DNA of 29,312 nucleotides from JADJNW01 sp964526645. Its GTDB lineage: Bacteria > Bacteroidota > Bacteroidia > Chitinophagales > Saprospiraceae. The notes beneath the pieces are model-generated. The model saw only the letters and a list, made by a program, of their open reading frames with translations. It made no database searches and was not told the DNA's origin. Position numbers and translations under genes: made by a program. Positions 13,855-22,466 of the stretch are shown piece by piece. The stretch spans positions 1-29,312 of the forward strand of contig CAZGJN010000047.1 of NCBI GenBank assembly GCA_964526645.1. Direction: 5' to 3'. How positions within the stretch are numbered: position 1 is the stretch's first letter; each line of letters begins with the position of its first letter.

Positions 13855-15126
13855 ATGAACGAAGCATTATTTACTGCAAATAACATCTGGATGCTTTTAG
13901 CAACAGCACTGGTGTTTATTATGCACTTGGGCTTTGCCACCTTGGAATCAGGTTTAGCTCAAAAAAAGAATACAGTCAACATACTTTTTAAAAATGTAAT
14001 GATTGTTTGCATTGGATTACTCACTTATTGGATTATAGGTTTCAACTTAATGTATCCTGGTAGTGACTATGCCGGCGAATTTTTTGGTTTTGCTGGGTTT
14101 GGTATTTCTTTTCCAGATGATGTAGCGGCCGCTTACACCGAGGGCAAATTCGATGCGTATGCAGCCGGCGGCTATACTTATTGGACAGATTTTATATTCC
14201 AGGCGATGTTCGCTGCTACCTGCGCTACCATTGTATCGGGAGCGGTTGCAGAACGTATTAAACTAAATTCTTTCTTGATTTTTGCTACGCTTTTTGTGGC
14301 GATCAGCTACCCCATCACTGGTATGTGGAAATGGGGCGGCGGCTGGCTCAATAGCGCTGGATTTTATGACTTCGCAGGCTCCACGCTGGTGCATGCTGCA
14401 GGTGGTTTTGCAGCATTGGCTTGTGTTTTGTTATTGGGGGCGCGCCGTGGCAAATATACCAAAGATGGAGCAAAGCCTATCCCCGGGCACAGTATGCCAT
14501 TAGCCACGGTAGGTGTGCTATTGCTGTGGTTTGGCTGGTTCGGTTTCAATGGAGGTTCTGTACTTTCGGCGAATCCCGTAGCTATTTCCTTAGTATTTGT
14601 TACCACATCGTTGGCAGCAGCAGCAGGAGCGATTGGTGCCTTTTTCACTTCTTATGCTTTATTTAAATCGCACGATCTCTCGATGGTACTCAATGGTATC
14701 TTGGGCGGTTTAGTGGGTATTACCGCTGGTGCAGACCAGATGACGCCGATGGATGCGGTCTTGATTGGAGCAATCGCAGGAGTGATTATTCCTTTTGCAG
14801 TCTTGTTTTTTGATAGAATGAAGATTGATGATCCGGTAGGCGCTACCTCGGTACACTTGGTTTGCGGCGTGTGGGGTACACTGGCAGTGGGTATTTTTGG
14901 TGCAAAAGCAGGCTTGACACAGTTGTGGGTACAACTATATGGCACTTTAGCGATTGGCTTATTCAGCTTTGCTTTTGCCTATATCGTCATGTTCATTCTG
15001 AAGAAAACAATAGGTATCCGTGTCAGTGAAACAGAGGAAATGGAAGGATTGGATATTGGCGAACACGAAATGCAGGCTTACGCCGAAAATACCACTGAAC
15101 AAGGAGCATTCAGTGTGGCAAATTGA
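13855..15126 (+). CDS. amt: Ammonium transporter, Amt family
   Basis: Inner-membrane ammonium channel of the Amt/MEP/Rh family, 423 residues from ATG 13855, with about eleven hydrophobic segments. The pore twin histidines are His180 (in GSTLVHAAGG) and His334 (in ATSVHLVCG). The conserved Asp172 precedes the first, and AERIKLNSF and HSMPLATVG are family blocks. The C-terminal tail (MEGLDIGEHEMQAYAE) keeps the motif that couples the subunits and contacts GlnK. A TTG at 13813 would add 14 residues; the ATG puts the first membrane segment at once (NIWMLLATALVFI) and fits family members without a cleaved signal peptide. Together with the PII protein it forms a regulated uptake module. Confidence 0.95.
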   Translation: MNEALFTANNIWMLLATALVFIMHLGFATLESGLAQKKNTVNILFKNVMIVCIGLLTYWIIGFNLMYPGSDYAGEFFGFAGFGISFPDDVAAAYTEGKFDAYAAGGYTYWTDFIFQAMFAATCATIVSGAVAERIKLNSFLIFATLFVAISYPITGMWKWGGGWLNSAGFYDFAGSTLVHAAGGFAALACVLLLGARRGKYTKDGAKPIPGHSMPLATVGVLLLWFGWFGFNGGSVLSANPVAISLVFVTTSLAAAAGAIGAFFTSYALFKSHDLSMVLNGILGGLVGITAGADQMTPMDAVLIGAIAGVIIPFAVLFFDRMKIDDPVGATSVHLVCGVWGTLAVGIFGAKAGLTQLWVQLYGTLAIGLFSFAFAYIVMFILKKTIGIRVSETEEMEGLDIGEHEMQAYAENTTEQGAFSVAN

Positions 15127-15197
15127 ATAGACAATTGATTAATGCGTGTTTTTAATGTTTAAATCTTTAATAATCATTCATTAATAAGAAAAAACAA

Positions 15198-15333
15198 GCC
15201 CCTGTTGTGCGGCAACACCCAGGGGCCATCTCAAGAACACGGTAAACCGAATTCTCAAAGGAATTACAAATATACAACGGAGCTGTCATTTTGCCAAACA
15301 TTTTGAAGCGCCAGGTCAGGTTTACCGTTTTTT
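15198..15333 (+). ncRNA. Candidate structured RNA or leader between amt and porin genes
   Basis: The 271-nt spacer 15127-15397 holds ordered secondary structure. First is a 7-bp GC-rich hairpin, GCCCCTG (15198-15204) with CAGGGGC (15220-15226), with an inner TTG/CAA pair that can alternatively pair as TGTTG/CAACA. Next is a perfect 10-bp long-range stem, ACGGTAAACC (15239-15248) with GGTTTACCGT (15319-15328). It closes a 70-nt region that contains a small AATTC/GAATT hairpin and runs straight into six T (15328-15333). A hairpin or long stem ending in a T-run is how small RNAs and attenuators end. It could be a trans-acting sRNA, a cis-regulatory leader of the porin-GSII genes, or an elaborate terminator after amt. 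I do not match it to a known RNA family by eye. Confidence 0.4.
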
Positions 15334-15397
15334 CAAGCACTAACCGGCTAAAACAGATTGCGTAAATCTTATTTCCTGACTTTCAAAATTTGGCATT

Positions 15398-16513
15398 ATG
15401 AAAAAAGCTTTGTTACAAACAACAGCAGTAGCAGTATTGCTTGTATTAACGCTCTGTGCAATGGCTCAAGAGCAATTGGCAACAAACACGACTCTTCCTC
15501 CTGTCAGCACCAATGAAACGACTGCCGCAGAAGAATCGAAATTGCCGTTTGACATTTCCGGTTTTGTGGATGTGTACTACCAGTACAGTTTTATCGAATC
15601 GCCTGCTCCGACCAGTTTTACTAATACACAGAATGCTTTTACTTTGGGAATGGCTAATCTGGCTTTTTCCAAGGAATTGGATAAAGTAGGTTTTATGATT
15701 GACCTGGGAGTTGGCCCGCGTGCAGAGGCCGCCAATGGTTTTACCGGCACTACGCTTTCTGCGATCAAACAATTATTTATTACCTATACGCCAACCGAGT
15801 GGCTAAAACTGACTGCCGGTAATTTTGCAACTTATGTAGGCTATGAATTGATTGATGCGCCATTAAACGTCAATTATTCCATGTCTTATATGTTTTCGTA
15901 TGGACCGTTTTATCACACTGGCGTGAAGGTGAATTTGACCTTTTCGGAATCTTTTGGTGCAATGATTGGCATTTTTAATGATACCGACAGTAAGTTTGAT
16001 TTCACAGATGGCAAGCATATTGGGGCGCAGTTATCTTTTACCAAAGGTGATTTCACGGCTTACCTTAATTATCTCGGCGGTAAAAACGTAGAAGCAGACT
16101 CTATTTTCCCAAGCATTACAGGGCATCAGGTGGATTTAACCACTGCTTACCAATTGACCGAAAAATTCGGCTTGGGTTTGAATACGACCTTGCGTTCCAA
16201 TGACCATAATGAGGGGGACGGTACGAGTTGGTTTGGAGCGGCTTTATACGCCAAATATGCTTTCAGCGATAAGTTCACCTTTGGTTTCCGGGGGGAGTAT
16301 TTGGGTGATGAGGATGGATTGATACTGGGCACCACTGATAACAGCGTCCTGGCTTTGACCTTTTCTGGCAATCTGGAAGCGGGTCCAGTAACCTTCATTC
16401 CTGAATTTAGAATTGACTTAGCTGATAAAGAAGTATTTACGGATGTATCCAACGGTGGTAAGCTCACAAAGACAACGCCGGCATTGTTGCTTGCAGCAGT
16501 ATATGATTTTTGA
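15398..16513 (+). CDS. Outer-membrane beta-barrel porin (OmpL/BBP2-like)
   Basis: A 371-residue outer-membrane protein. The signal peptide covers 1-23 (MKKALLQTTAVAVLLVL, cut after AMA). A short Thr/Glu-rich linker follows, then alternating hydrophobic strands from FDISGFVDVYYQYSF to a C-terminal VYDF, whose terminal Phe is typical of barrels handled by the BAM complex. The N-terminal GFVDVYYQY strand and the later family-like block GKNVEADSIFP resemble the putative beta-barrel porin-2 (OmpL-like) family. It probably lets small solutes cross the outer membrane. Its place between amt and glutamine synthetase, 45 nt from the latter, suggests a role in ammonium or other nitrogen-source entry; that is inference from position. 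Confidence 0.83.
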   Translation: MKKALLQTTAVAVLLVLTLCAMAQEQLATNTTLPPVSTNETTAAEESKLPFDISGFVDVYYQYSFIESPAPTSFTNTQNAFTLGMANLAFSKELDKVGFMIDLGVGPRAEAANGFTGTTLSAIKQLFITYTPTEWLKLTAGNFATYVGYELIDAPLNVNYSMSYMFSYGPFYHTGVKVNLTFSESFGAMIGIFNDTDSKFDFTDGKHIGAQLSFTKGDFTAYLNYLGGKNVEADSIFPSITGHQVDLTTAYQLTEKFGLGLNTTLRSNDHNEGDGTSWFGAALYAKYAFSDKFTFGFRGEYLGDEDGLILGTTDNSVLALTFSGNLEAGPVTFIPEFRIDLADKEVFTDVSNGGKLTKTTPALLLAAVYDF

Positions 16514-16558
16514 AAACAATTTCAAATTCTATTTAATAACGTAAAATACTGTATAACA

Positions 16559-17581
16559 ATGGCTAAGTTTAAGTTAGAGTACATTTGGCTGGATGGCTAT
16601 AAGCCGATACAAAGCTTGCGCAGCAAGACGAAAATTGTGAAGGATTTCAGTGGTAAACTCGAAGATGTACCGATGTGGTCTTTCGATGGTAGTTCTACCG
16701 AACAAGCACCAGGCAATTCTTCCGATTGCTTGCTGAAGCCAGTGGCTTTGTTCCCTGACCCAGGCCGTAAAAATGCATACTTAGTAATGAACGAAGTATT
16801 GAATGCCGATGGAACACCGCATGAATCCAACGGTCGTGCTATGATTGATGATGATGATAATGATTTCTGGTTTGGTTTTGAACAGGAATATTTCCTTTGG
16901 GATCCAGCAATTAACAAACCGCTGGGTTTCCCCGAAAATGGCTATCCTGCGCCACAAGGTCCCTACTATTGCTCCGTGGGTTATGGCAAAGCATTTGGAC
17001 GCGAGATCGTAGAGGAGCACTTGGACCTCTGCCTGGAGGCCGGCTTGAATGTAGAAGGCATCAATGCGGAAGTCGCTACCGGACAGTGGGAATTCCAAAT
17101 TTTTGCAAAAGGGGCTAAAGCCGCCGGTGACCAAATATGGGTGGCTCGTTACTTGCTCGAACGTACTGCCGAAAAATATGGTATTGCGATCAATTGGCAT
17201 TGCAAGCCTGTACTGGGCGACTGGAATGGGTCAGGTATGCATGCTAATTTCTCCAACTCGCTCCTGCGCGAAGCCGGTAGCCGAGAAGTATACGAGGAAG
17301 TACTGGAAGCCTTCCGTCCTGTTATTGCAGAACACATTGCAGCATATGGGCCGGACAATCATTTACGCCTGACGGGTAAGCACGAAACGCAATCTATTGA
17401 TAAATTCAGCTATGGCATATCAGATCGAGGTGCTTCTATAAGAATTCCAATTGCCACAGTAGAACGTGGCTGGAAAGGCTATTTGGAAGATCGCCGTCCA
17501 AATTCAGCAGCTGATCCATACAAAGTGGCTGGTCGTATTGTAAAAACAGTAAAATCAGCACTTATAACGGCACAGGTTTAA
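16559..17581 (+). CDS. glnII: Glutamine synthetase type II (eukaryote-like GSII)
   Basis: Joins glutamate and ammonium to glutamine using ATP, the main assimilation step for ammonium entering through Amt. The 340-residue length and motifs are those of GSII, not the 470-residue GSI or 700-residue GSIII: beta-grasp block MWSFDGSSTEQAPG, then FGFEQEYFLW, GPYYCSVG, NAEVATGQWEFQIF, GDWNGSGMHANFS, RLTGKHET, and a C-terminal ASIRIPIATVERGWKGYLEDRRP, each with a close counterpart in plant and animal enzymes. GSII lacks the adenylylation loop of GSI, so control must be transcriptional, by feedback or by another partner. It lies 45 nt after the porin gene and is followed by a strong terminator, closing the nitrogen cluster. 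Confidence 0.95.
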   Translation: MAKFKLEYIWLDGYKPIQSLRSKTKIVKDFSGKLEDVPMWSFDGSSTEQAPGNSSDCLLKPVALFPDPGRKNAYLVMNEVLNADGTPHESNGRAMIDDDDNDFWFGFEQEYFLWDPAINKPLGFPENGYPAPQGPYYCSVGYGKAFGREIVEEHLDLCLEAGLNVEGINAEVATGQWEFQIFAKGAKAAGDQIWVARYLLERTAEKYGIAINWHCKPVLGDWNGSGMHANFSNSLLREAGSREVYEEVLEAFRPVIAEHIAAYGPDNHLRLTGKHETQSIDKFSYGISDRGASIRIPIATVERGWKGYLEDRRPNSAADPYKVAGRIVKTVKSALITAQV

Positions 17582-17605
17582 TTTTTCATATTCTCATTCT
17601 CACAG

Positions 17606-17643
17606 AGAGGATTGTAGCATATGCTGCTACTGTCCTCTTTTTT
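17606..17643 (+). terminator. Intrinsic terminator of the nitrogen cluster
   Basis: AGAGGA (17606-17611) pairs with TCCTCT (17633-17638) and GTAGCA (17614-17619) with TGCTAC (17625-17630), around a 5-nt loop with a 2-nt internal loop. A T-run extends to 17643. It lies 25 nt after the GSII stop. No A-run precedes the left arm, so it should act on the plus strand only and not on thyA. Confidence 0.88.
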
Positions 17644-17699
17644 ATTAAATGAGGATTGCTCCGTTTTGGCATTTTAATGCTTGATCGCAACGCCTAATT

Positions 17700-18494
17700 T
17701 CAAACAGCCACCGGCGCTTTGATGTGCGGGTGCGGATCATAATTCAACAATTCAAAATCTTCGAATCGAAAAGCAAAAATATCCTTGACAGTGGGGTTGA
17801 TTTTCATATGTGGCAATGCCCTTGGCTCCCGTGAAAGCTGTAATTTAGCTTGTTCTAAATGATTATTGTACAAATGCACATCCCCGAAAGTATGTACGAA
17901 ATCGCCCAATTTCAGGTCGCACACTTGTGCCATCATCATCGTGAGCAAAGCATAGGAAGCAATATTGAAAGGTACACCCAAAAACACATCTGCTGAACGC
18001 TGGTACATTTGACAACTCAATTTCCCATCCGCCACATAAAATTGGAATAAGGTATGACAAGGCAGCAAAGCCATTTGTGATAAATCCGCCACATTCCAGG
18101 CGCTCACCAGAATGCGTCGCGAATCAGGATTCGTCTTCAATTGCTGCACTGCCTGTTCGATTTGGTTGATCGTTTCGCCATTTGCACCCGTCCAACTCAC
18201 CCATTGCTTGCCATACACTGGTCCCAAATCCCCCTTTTCATCTGCCCATTCATCCCAGATCCGAACGCCATTTTCATTCAAATAACTAATATTCGTATCG
18301 CCTTTCAAAAACCAAAGCAATTCATAAATAATAGACTTTAAGTGTAATTTCTTGGTTGTCAGTAATGGAAAACCTTGGCTCAAATCAAAGCGCATCTGAT
18401 AGCCAAAAACACTGAGTGTACCCGTACCTGTTCGGTCTGATTTTTGATTGCCCGTTTCGAGGATATATTTTAATAAATCATGATATTGTTTCAT
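17700..18494 (-). CDS. thyA: Thymidylate synthase
   Basis: Makes dTMP from dUMP with methylene-tetrahydrofolate as methyl and hydride donor; cytosolic homodimer. The 264 residues equal the E. coli length. Visible landmarks are the phosphate-binding Arg21 in SDRTGTGT, FPLLTTKKLHLKSIIYELLWFL (42-63), the catalytic nucleophile Cys146 in LLPCHTLFQFYV, the QRSADVFLGVPFNIASYALL block, HTFGDVHLYNNH and the C-terminal APVAV that closes over the active site. All key residues appear intact. It is the last of three minus-strand genes (mutS, dapB, thyA) but has a 274-nt upstream gap, so it probably has its own promoter. Confidence 0.97.
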   Translation of the reverse strand: MKQYHDLLKYILETGNQKSDRTGTGTLSVFGYQMRFDLSQGFPLLTTKKLHLKSIIYELLWFLKGDTNISYLNENGVRIWDEWADEKGDLGPVYGKQWVSWTGANGETINQIEQAVQQLKTNPDSRRILVSAWNVADLSQMALLPCHTLFQFYVADGKLSCQMYQRSADVFLGVPFNIASYALLTMMMAQVCDLKLGDFVHTFGDVHLYNNHLEQAKLQLSREPRALPHMKINPTVKDIFAFRFEDFELLNYDPHPHIKAPVAV

Positions 18495-18768
18495 TGTAAG
18501 TTTAGTTACTCATGATCCTTGATTCTCCTTCGAATCTTCTTTAAGATAAATAAGGTCTGCGTCCTTTTATCTTTCCCTAATCTTTAGCTTCCTATATAAA
18601 TTATTTACAAAAAATATTTTCGTTTTTTTACCTATTATTTAGTAACTTCCCATTGAAAAGCACTTAACTCAATATATCGGTATGGATCTATATAAGTTGA
18701 TGGTTGAATCACAAATTTATATGCTGACTTTCAAATTTTTATCATCCTTGTAAAATTTAAATATTCTT

Positions 18769-19485
18769 TCAAAACCCCAACACCTCTCTCATTGTGAAAA
18801 AGCCTCGTTTTCCGATAATCCACTCCGCGGCTTTCAACGCTCCCAGCGCAAATCCATCACGAGAATGCGCTTCATGACTGATTTTAATAGTGTCAATCGC
18901 CGAGTTGTAGGTCACTTCATGCATACCAGGTGCCGGGTCAATGCGTCTGGAAATAATTGGTAACTCACTCAGCATATTTGTATCATGATTAACCCATTTT
19001 GTTTTACGTTCTACTTCATCCAAAATATCATTTGCAATACGAATAGCCGTACCACTGGGAGCGTCCAGTTTTTGTTTATGATGAACTTCTTCAATTTTTA
19101 CATCATATTGTGATTGTTCATTCATTATTTTTGCTAAAAAACGATTCAAAGCAAAAAATAAATTTACGCCGATGCTAAAATTTGTTGACTGAATCATTGC
19201 ACCGTCGGTCTGTTTACAGATAGCTTTGGCTTGCTCCAATTTATCCAACCAACCTGTCGTACCCACGATTACTGGCACACCTATTTCCAGGCATTTTTTC
19301 AAATTTTCAAGTGCACTTTCTGGTTGAGAAAACTCAATGGCGACATCGGCTTTTTTCAAGTTTTCCGACGTAAAATCTTGTGGATTATTTTTATCAATAA
19401 TCAAAACAATATCATGCCCCTGTACCCGCGCGAGTCGTTCAATCGTTTTGCCCATCTTACCGTAGCCAATCAAGACGATTTTCAT
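18769..19485 (-). CDS. dapB: 4-hydroxy-tetrahydrodipicolinate reductase
   Basis: Reduces 4-hydroxy-tetrahydrodipicolinate to tetrahydrodipicolinate with NAD(P)H in the lysine and diaminopimelate pathway that feeds peptidoglycan. The 238 residues are slightly short of the 270-residue proteobacterial form but usual for Bacteroidota. Landmarks are the dinucleotide-binding IGYGKMGKTI (6-15), VGTTGW (74-79), TNFSIGVNLF (101-110) and the catalytic block EVHHKQKLDAPSGTA (133-147) with His135/His136 and Lys139. The C-terminal SHEAHSRDGFALGAL block is typical. It starts 43 nt after the mutS stop on the same strand, so the two are likely cotranscribed. The stop is followed by the gap leading to thyA. 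Confidence 0.96.
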   Translation of the reverse strand: MKIVLIGYGKMGKTIERLARVQGHDIVLIIDKNNPQDFTSENLKKADVAIEFSQPESALENLKKCLEIGVPVIVGTTGWLDKLEQAKAICKQTDGAMIQSTNFSIGVNLFFALNRFLAKIMNEQSQYDVKIEEVHHKQKLDAPSGTAIRIANDILDEVERKTKWVNHDTNMLSELPIISRRIDPAPGMHEVTYNSAIDTIKISHEAHSRDGFALGALKAAEWIIGKRGFFTMREVLGF

Positions 19486-19528
19486 ATGTGTTTTAATTAT
19501 GAAGTATTTGATGTTTTTAAAGTTTAAT

Positions 19529-22165
19529 TTAATTTATTAATAAATGCTTCAATTCATTTAATTTCATCATACACTCAATTGGTGTTAGTGCATTTAAATC
19601 CAATTTCATTAACTCTTCTTTCAAACGCTGTGCGACGGGGTCATCCGTTTCAAAAATCTTTAACTGAATAGATTCAGAAATATGCTGGATATTAGGTTTT
19701 TTAACCTTTACATTCCCATTATTTTCAATCACTTTTTGTTCTAATTGCACCAGAATTTGCCCAGCTCGCTCTACAATCGTTTTGGGCATGCCCGCCATTT
19801 TTGCCACATGAATACCAAAACTATGCTGACTACCACCGGGTACTAATTTTCGTAAAAATATCACTTTTTGACCAACTTCTTTCGTAGCAATATTATAATT
19901 TCGGATGCGCGGAAATTTTTCTGCCAATTCATTAAGTTCATGATAATGCGTGGCAAATAATGTTTTGGGGCGTGCAATACCGTTATTATGCAGATACTCT
20001 GCAATTGACCAGGCGATAGAAATTCCATCATAGGTGCTCGTACCGCGTCCAATTTCATCTAATAGTATCAAGCTGCGATCCGAAATATTATTCATAATGC
20101 TGGCGGTTTCATTCATTTCTACCATAAAAGTGGACTCGCCAGAGGAAATATTGTCAGAAGCGCCTACACGCGTAAAAACTTTATCCAATAATCCAATTTT
20201 TGCACTCGCAGCAGGAACAAAGCTTCCCATTTGTGCCAATAGACAAATTAAAGCCGTTTGCCGTAATACAGCCGATTTTCCCGACATATTCGGTCCTGTA
20301 ATCATCAAAATTTGCTGATCTTCACTATCCAGATATACATCATTTGGCACATAACTTTCACCCAATTCCAGCTGCTGTTCGATCACCGGATGCCGCCCTG
20401 CTTTAATATCAATAATCAAGGAATCGTTTATTTCTGGACGACAATAATCATATTTTTCGGCTATTTTTGCAAAAGCTATTTGACAATCGAGCCGAGCTAT
20501 TAAATTGGCATTATGTTGGATGGGTTGAATATAATCAGAAATAGTTAATATCAATTGCTCAAACAACTCCGCTTCCAACTCTAAAATGCGCTCCTCTGCG
20601 CCCAAAATCTTGGTTTCCACTTTTTTAAGCTCATCCGTGATATAGCGTTCGCCATTCGTCAGGGTTTGTTTGCGCATCCATTCTGGTGGTACCTGATTTT
20701 TATATTTATTGGTAACTTCTAAATAATAACCAAACACTGTATTATATCCAATTTTCAAGGTGGAAATACCGGTTCGTTCAATTTCTTTTGTCTGTATGTC
20801 CAATAATAAATCTTTAGCATGTGCGACCACATTTCGCAGATCATCCAGTTCTTCATTAAATCCATATGCAATAGCGCCGCCTTTAGTCAAATTCACAGGT
20901 GCATCCTCTGCCAGTTGTCGCTCAATCTGCTCTCGCAAAACTTTACATAGATTTAAACCTTCTGCAAATTTAATTAAAAATAAATTATTACTTTCGTATA
21001 GTAATTGTCTTACAGGGTCTAAGGCAAATAATGCTTTTTTTAATTGTATGACTTCTCTCGGACTCAGCTTACCCATTGGCGCCTTTGAAATCAGGCGCTC
21101 CAGGTCGCCCATCTGCCGGATGTAAGGCTCCAATTCTGCTCTGGTTACTGGATTTTTTAATAACCAATCAGTGATATCCAGCCGCTCTTCGATTGCTTTT
21201 TGCGATTTTAAGGGCAATACCACCCATTTTTTCAACAGGCGCGCGCCCATCGGCGAAATGGTTTTATCTAGAATGCGAATGAGCGGAACGCCCGTTTCAT
21301 GGGGGCTGTGGGTCAATTCTAGATTGCGAATCGTGAAGCGATCCAACCACACATAACGATCAGGTTGAATACGACTGATCGAGGAAACGTGTTTTAGATT
21401 TTTGTTCTCTGTAGCCGCTAAATAATGTAAAGTTGCCCCCGCAGCCACCTGCGCCAGCGCCAGTTCCTCAATTCCGAAGCCCTTTAGGTTTTGTACTTCA
21501 AATTGCCCTAGCAATTTTTCACGGGCGAAATCTTCTGTAAATACCCATTCTTCGAGCGGATAGGTATAAAATTTATCGCCCAGCCATTGCTCTAATAACT
21601 TTTTTTTATCTTTTGGGTAAATGATTTCTGCCGGATTAAAACTTTGTAATAACTTATCAATATAGCTCTGTTCGCCCTCACTTACTAAAAATTCGCCCGT
21701 AGAAATATCAAGAAAAGCAGCACCAACAGTATCTTTATTAAAACAAAGCGCTGCTAAATAATTATTTGTTTTATGATCCAAAAGTTTATCGTCCACCGCC
21801 ACACCTGGGGTGATTACTTCGGTCACTTCGCGCCTTACAATTTTCTTTTGCGGACTCGGTTTTTCCATTTGCTCACAGATCGCCACGCGGTAGCCTGCCC
21901 GCACCAGGCGCGGTAAGTATAAGTCCATCGAATGATGCGGAAAGCCCGCCAATTCCGTATCATTGCCGCCGTTATTGCGACTGGTAAGCACAATCCCTAA
22001 CACACGCGACGCTGTCACGGCATCTTCGCCAAAAGTTTCATAAAAATCGCCCACCCGAAACAGCAAAATTGCATCGGGGTACTTCGCTTTCACCTGATAG
22101 TATTGCGCCATCAGGGGGGTTGCATTCGCTGCGTCTGGTGTTTTTGTATTATTTTTTTTTACCAT
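19529..22165 (-). CDS. mutS: DNA mismatch repair protein MutS
   Basis: Recognises mismatches and small loops and starts methyl-independent or strand-directed repair with MutL. From the ATG at 22165 it has 878 residues, in the normal range. Domains in order: mismatch-binding domain I with the wedge motif GDFYETF (Phe41, Glu43), connector, core and clamp, then the ABC ATPase with Walker A GPNMSGKS (624-631), a SSGESTFMVEMNE signature, Walker B LILLDEIGRGTSTYDG and FATHYHEL. The frame is open a further 52 codons upstream, but that extension is poorly MutS-like and the ATG at 22165 begins the usual lysine-rich lead-in before PLMAQYYQVKAKYPD. It heads the mutS-dapB pair. All key residues are present. 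Confidence 0.97.
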   Translation of the reverse strand: MVKKNNTKTPDAANATPLMAQYYQVKAKYPDAILLFRVGDFYETFGEDAVTASRVLGIVLTSRNNGGNDTELAGFPHHSMDLYLPRLVRAGYRVAICEQMEKPSPQKKIVRREVTEVITPGVAVDDKLLDHKTNNYLAALCFNKDTVGAAFLDISTGEFLVSEGEQSYIDKLLQSFNPAEIIYPKDKKKLLEQWLGDKFYTYPLEEWVFTEDFAREKLLGQFEVQNLKGFGIEELALAQVAAGATLHYLAATENKNLKHVSSISRIQPDRYVWLDRFTIRNLELTHSPHETGVPLIRILDKTISPMGARLLKKWVVLPLKSQKAIEERLDITDWLLKNPVTRAELEPYIRQMGDLERLISKAPMGKLSPREVIQLKKALFALDPVRQLLYESNNLFLIKFAEGLNLCKVLREQIERQLAEDAPVNLTKGGAIAYGFNEELDDLRNVVAHAKDLLLDIQTKEIERTGISTLKIGYNTVFGYYLEVTNKYKNQVPPEWMRKQTLTNGERYITDELKKVETKILGAEERILELEAELFEQLILTISDYIQPIQHNANLIARLDCQIAFAKIAEKYDYCRPEINDSLIIDIKAGRHPVIEQQLELGESYVPNDVYLDSEDQQILMITGPNMSGKSAVLRQTALICLLAQMGSFVPAASAKIGLLDKVFTRVGASDNISSGESTFMVEMNETASIMNNISDRSLILLDEIGRGTSTYDGISIAWSIAEYLHNNGIARPKTLFATHYHELNELAEKFPRIRNYNIATKEVGQKVIFLRKLVPGGSQHSFGIHVAKMAGMPKTIVERAGQILVQLEQKVIENNGNVKVKKPNIQHISESIQLKIFETDDPVAQRLKEELMKLDLNALTPIECMMKLNELKHLLIN

Positions 22166-22466
22166 ATCAAAATAGCAACTGCGAATTTTGAGATGCCCGC
22201 CCTTACATTGATTATCTTTTAGGATGACAAAGATAGCGAAAATTTGTGTGGCGGAGGATTCGTTTTTCCAAGAAAAGTGAAACAAAAAATTTTGACTTGA
22301 AACAAAAATGACAAAAATCATTTATTTTTAGTGAGAAAACAATGTTATCTTACTTTTGAAATCAATGACCCTTTTTTACCTAACAAATAAAATAAACGGA
22401 AAGCCGAGAAAAGTGTTTTTTTGTGAATATCAACAAGATTTTGACTTCATCTTTATGCAGCACTAA
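22166..22466. other. Non-coding spacer between mutS and the VOC pseudogene
   Basis: This 301-nt A/T-rich stretch separates two divergent genes. On the minus strand TATCTTTG (22235 to 22228) fits a -7 box for mutS, implying a leader of about 55 nt, but no -33 partner is visible. No hairpin, repeat or RNA gene stands out. The minus-strand open frame reaching 22321 is taken to be a non-coding extension of mutS. Confidence 0.4.

Noticed and set aside
13650..13883. 77-codon open frame in the glnK-amt spacer with a hydrophobic stretch
   Set aside because: TTG start, runs into amt in another frame, and the composition follows A/T-rich spacer sequence; no recognisable motif.
15309..15320. SRP RNA-like GCGCCAGGTCAGG in the amt-porin spacer
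   Set aside because: CAGGTCAGG resembles a piece of 4.5S RNA, but the GGAAGGAAGCAGCC part and the closing helix are absent.
18495..18768. Regulatory RNA or promoter upstream of thyA
   Set aside because: The 274-nt gap is A/T-rich with only a 5-bp hairpin (GATTC/GAATC near 18521-18536) and a TAnnTTTG match (minus strand, 18719 to 18712) far from the start; nothing strong enough to call.
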